A DNA stretch of 64,000 nt from Biscogniauxia marginata. Lineage: Eukaryota; Ascomycota; Sordariomycetes; Xylariales; Xylariaceae. The notes under the pieces are model-generated. The model had not been told where the DNA came from and did not search any database. It worked only from the letters and a program-made list of their open reading frames with translations. Position numbers and translations under genes: made by a program. Positions within the stretch are counted from its first letter, which is position 1. Each line of letters opens with the position of its first letter. Shown here in pieces: positions 61,503 through 64,000 of the stretch. The stretch is from positions 308,577 to 372,576 of the forward strand of contig MU404088.1 in NCBI GenBank assembly GCA_022695795.1, given 5' to 3'.

Positions 61503-63041
61503 TCATGGGTGCTGGCCGTCACAATAGTTCGGCGTCAAGCCTCGGCGATTAACTTGATTAAACAGGCCGTCCTGGCGACGCCCCGGTGCCCATAACTCAA
61601 TCATACCTAACAAAGCTTCGACCTTGCCGTGTGTAATTTGTGCCATATCACCAGCTGTCCGGGCTATGAAATTAATGGTTGCCTTATTAGACAGTCCCCA
61701 GCTCTCGCTAATTATCCTGCGGAGCATTCCATCTATCTTCATAACGCGGTTCTTAAGTAGTGCTCGTATGCATATAGCCCACGCCTCCTGACAGACAACC
61801 CAGAAACCCACGCGCAAGACGCTGTCAGTGTCAAGTGAAGGCGACGATAACATGGAATCTGTGTGCTTCTGACGGGATGCGCTCCTGTGCATGTCTGGAG
61901 AAGGCGTAGAAGCGGACGACATTTTAGTCATGATGTTAGCGTCGAGTTCGCGCTTGAGTGTGCCTTGAAGGCTATTCACTAGCCAGTCCGCAACAAGGCA
62001 CAAGATAACCAGATTCGGTGTGGAGGACGACGATTCGCGGCACATTGTGCATCTCGCGATGGCCTCATGAGCCTCTTGCATCGCCTGCTCGACAAACAGA
62101 GCGAGGTCTAGAGGTACCGGACCGCCGAGCCCCGACGCTATAGGATGCGAAATGATGAGCTGCAGCCTGCTCAGCAGTATGGTACATCGGCATCTCCAGC
62201 CTGTCTCCATGTAGTCGGCATGTGCGACATCGCAGGGCTGGCGGCATGAATCTGGGCCACAAGTGCTGCCGCCGTAGTGTGCTGAGGAGCTGGTCATACC
62301 AACAACCAGGGCATGAACTTCAGATTCGTTCAGGAGCTCCTCGAACGACTTGTCTAGCTGGCGGAGTTGTATATCCTGCGACGCAAAAGTGGGTTCGTGT
62401 CTGGTTGCTGTGGGAGATGTCCGCGTCTTTAACGTACGTGCGTATCGCTCGGGTGTTGCTAATGGCCTCTCGCCTGCCGACTCCAATCCTTCACTGATAA
62501 AGGGCGGGGTTATTACACCGGCAGAGAAAGATATATCTTGCCCTTGATTAGTGGTCCAATGGGATAGTGAAATTTGTTTCTGGAGCTTTTCCATCATATC
62601 AGTATCTGGTGGGCAGAACTGGTCGTCATCCATGACACCTGTGTCAACGAATGTGAAGTCGGTGTAGTCAAGGATAGAGTCGCTGCTAGGTAGCGGGTCG
62701 CCATGTATCGATTCAGACATCTCGAACCAATGCTGATCTGATATATCCGAACGGAAGGCTGGTAAAGGGGAGACCGAGAGCACTGTTGGGCCAGAAGAAG
62801 TAGGAGTCATCTCGCGTATTGGAACGATTTCGATGTCATTTCCAGTGCTTGTGACTATGTTGCTTTGGTTGCGATTCGGTGATTGTATTTTATGTCGCGG
62901 TGGCCGGCCTGCGGGTCGAGCATGGCTGTAAAAGCAGGGCCGGTTTCGATGGGAGCAGCGGCGACATGTCGGTTTCTCGCCGTCACATCTTAGCTTGCAA
63001 TCACTGCATTGGTCACACGAGTTCCTCAGCCGTCCTATCAT
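61503..63041 (-). CDS. Zn2Cys6 transcription factor, AflR-like
   Basis: Intronless, 512 residues. The N-terminal binuclear zinc cluster spans residues 9-36 with spacing CX2CX6CX6CX2CX6C (Cys9, 12, 19, 26, 29, 36), followed by a basic linker (ARPAGRPPRHK). A Ser/Thr/Pro-rich middle (about 50-230) may hold phosphorylation or activation segments. The rest (about 235-512) is a helical region with a Cys-rich stretch (STCGPDSCRQPCDVAH; CTMCRESSSS), like the regulatory half of AflR-type proteins that control aromatic polyketide clusters. It is nuclear and binds CGG- or TCG-type sites as a dimer by family knowledge. Its distance from the PKS (about 26 kb, mostly transposons) makes control of that gene plausible but unproven. 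Confidence 0.9.
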   Translation of the reverse strand: MIGRLRNSCDQCSDCKLRCDGEKPTCRRCSHRNRPCFYSHARPAGRPPRHKIQSPNRNQSNIVTSTGNDIEIVPIREMTPTSSGPTVLSVSPLPAFRSDISDQHWFEMSESIHGDPLPSSDSILDYTDFTFVDTGVMDDDQFCPPDTDMMEKLQKQISLSHWTTNQGQDISFSAGVITPPFISEGLESAGERPLATPERYARTLKTRTSPTATRHEPTFASQDIQLRQLDKSFEELLNESEVHALVVGMTSSSAHYGGSTCGPDSCRQPCDVAHADYMETGWRCRCTILLSRLQLIISHPIASGLGGPVPLDLALFVEQAMQEAHEAIARCTMCRESSSSTPNLVILCLVADWLVNSLQGTLKRELDANIMTKMSSASTPSPDMHRSASRQKHTDSMLSSPSLDTDSVLRVGFWVVCQEAWAICIRALLKNRVMKIDGMLRRIISESWGLSNKATINFIARTAGDMAQITHGKVEALLGMIELWAPGRRQDGLFNQVNRRGLTPNYCDGQHP

Positions 63042-63518
63042 AATATCATCCCATTTGCCTGATATTAGGTATAGCCTAATTTGTTTTGGCTTTTGTTTTC
63101 TCTCTCGTCCAAAGACGGTTCAAAGCCCATGGGACTGGTGACAATACTTGTGTTCGGTTGTGAAGCAGTAGATTTGACGCCCAAAAAGGACTTGAGTAGC
63201 CAGTGCCGGAAAAGTATCTCGACCTATTAACGAACTGTGATAGAGATTTAATTAAATTACGTGCGACTATATACTTCGTGATAAGATAGAAAAAAGGGTT
63301 AGGCTTATATTTAAATTTAATAATTTAAAAGTAAATATGAAAATAAAACTATTATAAAAAATTATAGTTTTTATAATTAATATTTATTTTAATTATTATA
63401 ATTAAAATAAATTTATAAAAATTAAAACTTTAATTTTAATAACATTATTTATAAGTAAGTAAATTATATAAATAAATAAATTAAAATTTGTAATTATTAT
63501 AATTATAATTATTAAAAA
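63042..63518. other. Regulator promoter, passing into AT-rich sequence
   Basis: 63042-63240 has normal composition and should hold the promoter of the regulator; no clear TATA box is seen. From about 63280 the sequence becomes AT-rich and gene-free. Confidence 0.5.
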
Positions 63519-63904
63519 AACGAGTAAATAAAAAGGTTTTTTATATAAAATCAACTTTTTTAAAAATTTATAACTTTCCACGTAAAAATCGGAAAAACAT
63601 CGAACCTTTTTTTAATTATATAATTATATAATTTAACTAAAAATAAAATTAAAGAAATTAATATTAAAAAACACGAAAAGAAAACGCGTAAAAACTAAAA
63701 TTATAATAAAATATATAATCTTTTTTATATATTTTATTATTTTTAATTTTTAATTTTTAATTTTTAATTTTTTAAATATTATTTTAATTAAATTATATAA
63801 TTATATAACTAAAAAAGGTTTAAAATTTTTCCGGGTTTTACGTGAAAAGTTATAAATTTTCGAAAAAGTTAATTATATAAAAAAACCTATTTTATTTACA
63901 AGTT
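63519..63904. mobile_element. Fold-back (MITE-like) element, second copy
   Basis: Inverted arms: AACGAGTAAATAAAAAGG then TATATAAAATCAACTTTTT on the left; the matching inverted sequence ends near 63904. Arms and centre (including AAAACGCGTAAAAACTAAAA, 63681-63700) match the element at 38497-38918. Strongly mutated. No coding content. Confidence 0.75.
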
Positions 63905-64000
63905 TATTTTATTTACAAGTTTATTTTATTTACAAGTTTATTTTATTTACAAGTTTATTTTATTTACAAGTTTATTTTATTTACAAGTTTATTTTATTTA
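63888..64000. repeat. 17-bp tandem repeat (satellite) running off the window
   Basis: The unit TATTTTATTTACAAGTT is present as six full copies plus 11 bp. The copies are nearly identical. The first copy is the end of the fold-back element's inverted repeat. Confidence 0.95.

Noticed and set aside
63888..64000. CRISPR-like or telomeric array
   Set aside because: Units are directly contiguous without spacers, and the sequence is not a TTAGGG-type telomere; it derives from the fold-back element end.

Overview
The window looks like a bipartite filamentous-ascomycete (Pezizomycotina) genome. Long AT-rich blocks full of decayed retrotransposons alternate with two short islands of normal composition that carry intron-containing fungal genes. 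The AT-rich blocks show the mark of repeat-induced point mutation (RIP): paired copies differ almost only by C-to-T and G-to-A, and CAA/CAG codons have become TAA/TAG. I cannot name the species.

Left block (1-27.9 kb). A minus-strand Ty3/Gypsy relic runs off the left edge. Next comes a three-deep nest: element 1 (+, 3281-26660) is split by element 2 (-, 9039-24350), which is split by element 3 (-, 14123-21855), which itself carries a 197-bp solo LTR. Every insertion has a readable 5-bp target duplication. After removal of inserts each element is about 7.5 kb. All are chromoviruses (CCHC gag, RT, integrase, chromodomain), and all carry a coiled-coil ORF on the opposite strand at the 3' end of pol. 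Solo LTRs, a fold-back element and the 3' end of a Copia-type element follow.

Island 1 (28.0-38.5 kb). A divergent pair: a complete non-reducing polyketide synthase (minus, three exons, 2215 aa, SAT-KS-AT-PT-ACP-ACP-esterase) and a cytochrome P450 (plus, three exons, 517 aa). They share a 619-bp promoter that contains a tandem duplication. They probably make and then oxidise an aromatic polyketide.

Middle block (38.5-57.3 kb). A fold-back (MITE-like) element was entered by Gypsy element 4 (+). Element 4 contains element 5 (-) and the 3' half of a sixth element, in an arrangement best explained by recombination between nested copies.

Island 2 (57.35-63.25 kb). A VOC/extradiol-dioxygenase-like protein (205 aa, two exons), a decayed coding relic, and a Zn2Cys6 transcription factor (512 aa) of the kind that controls polyketide clusters. 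The PKS, P450, VOC protein and regulator may be one biosynthetic cluster split by about 19 kb of retrotransposons; this is inference. The window ends in another fold-back element whose end is amplified into a 17-bp satellite.
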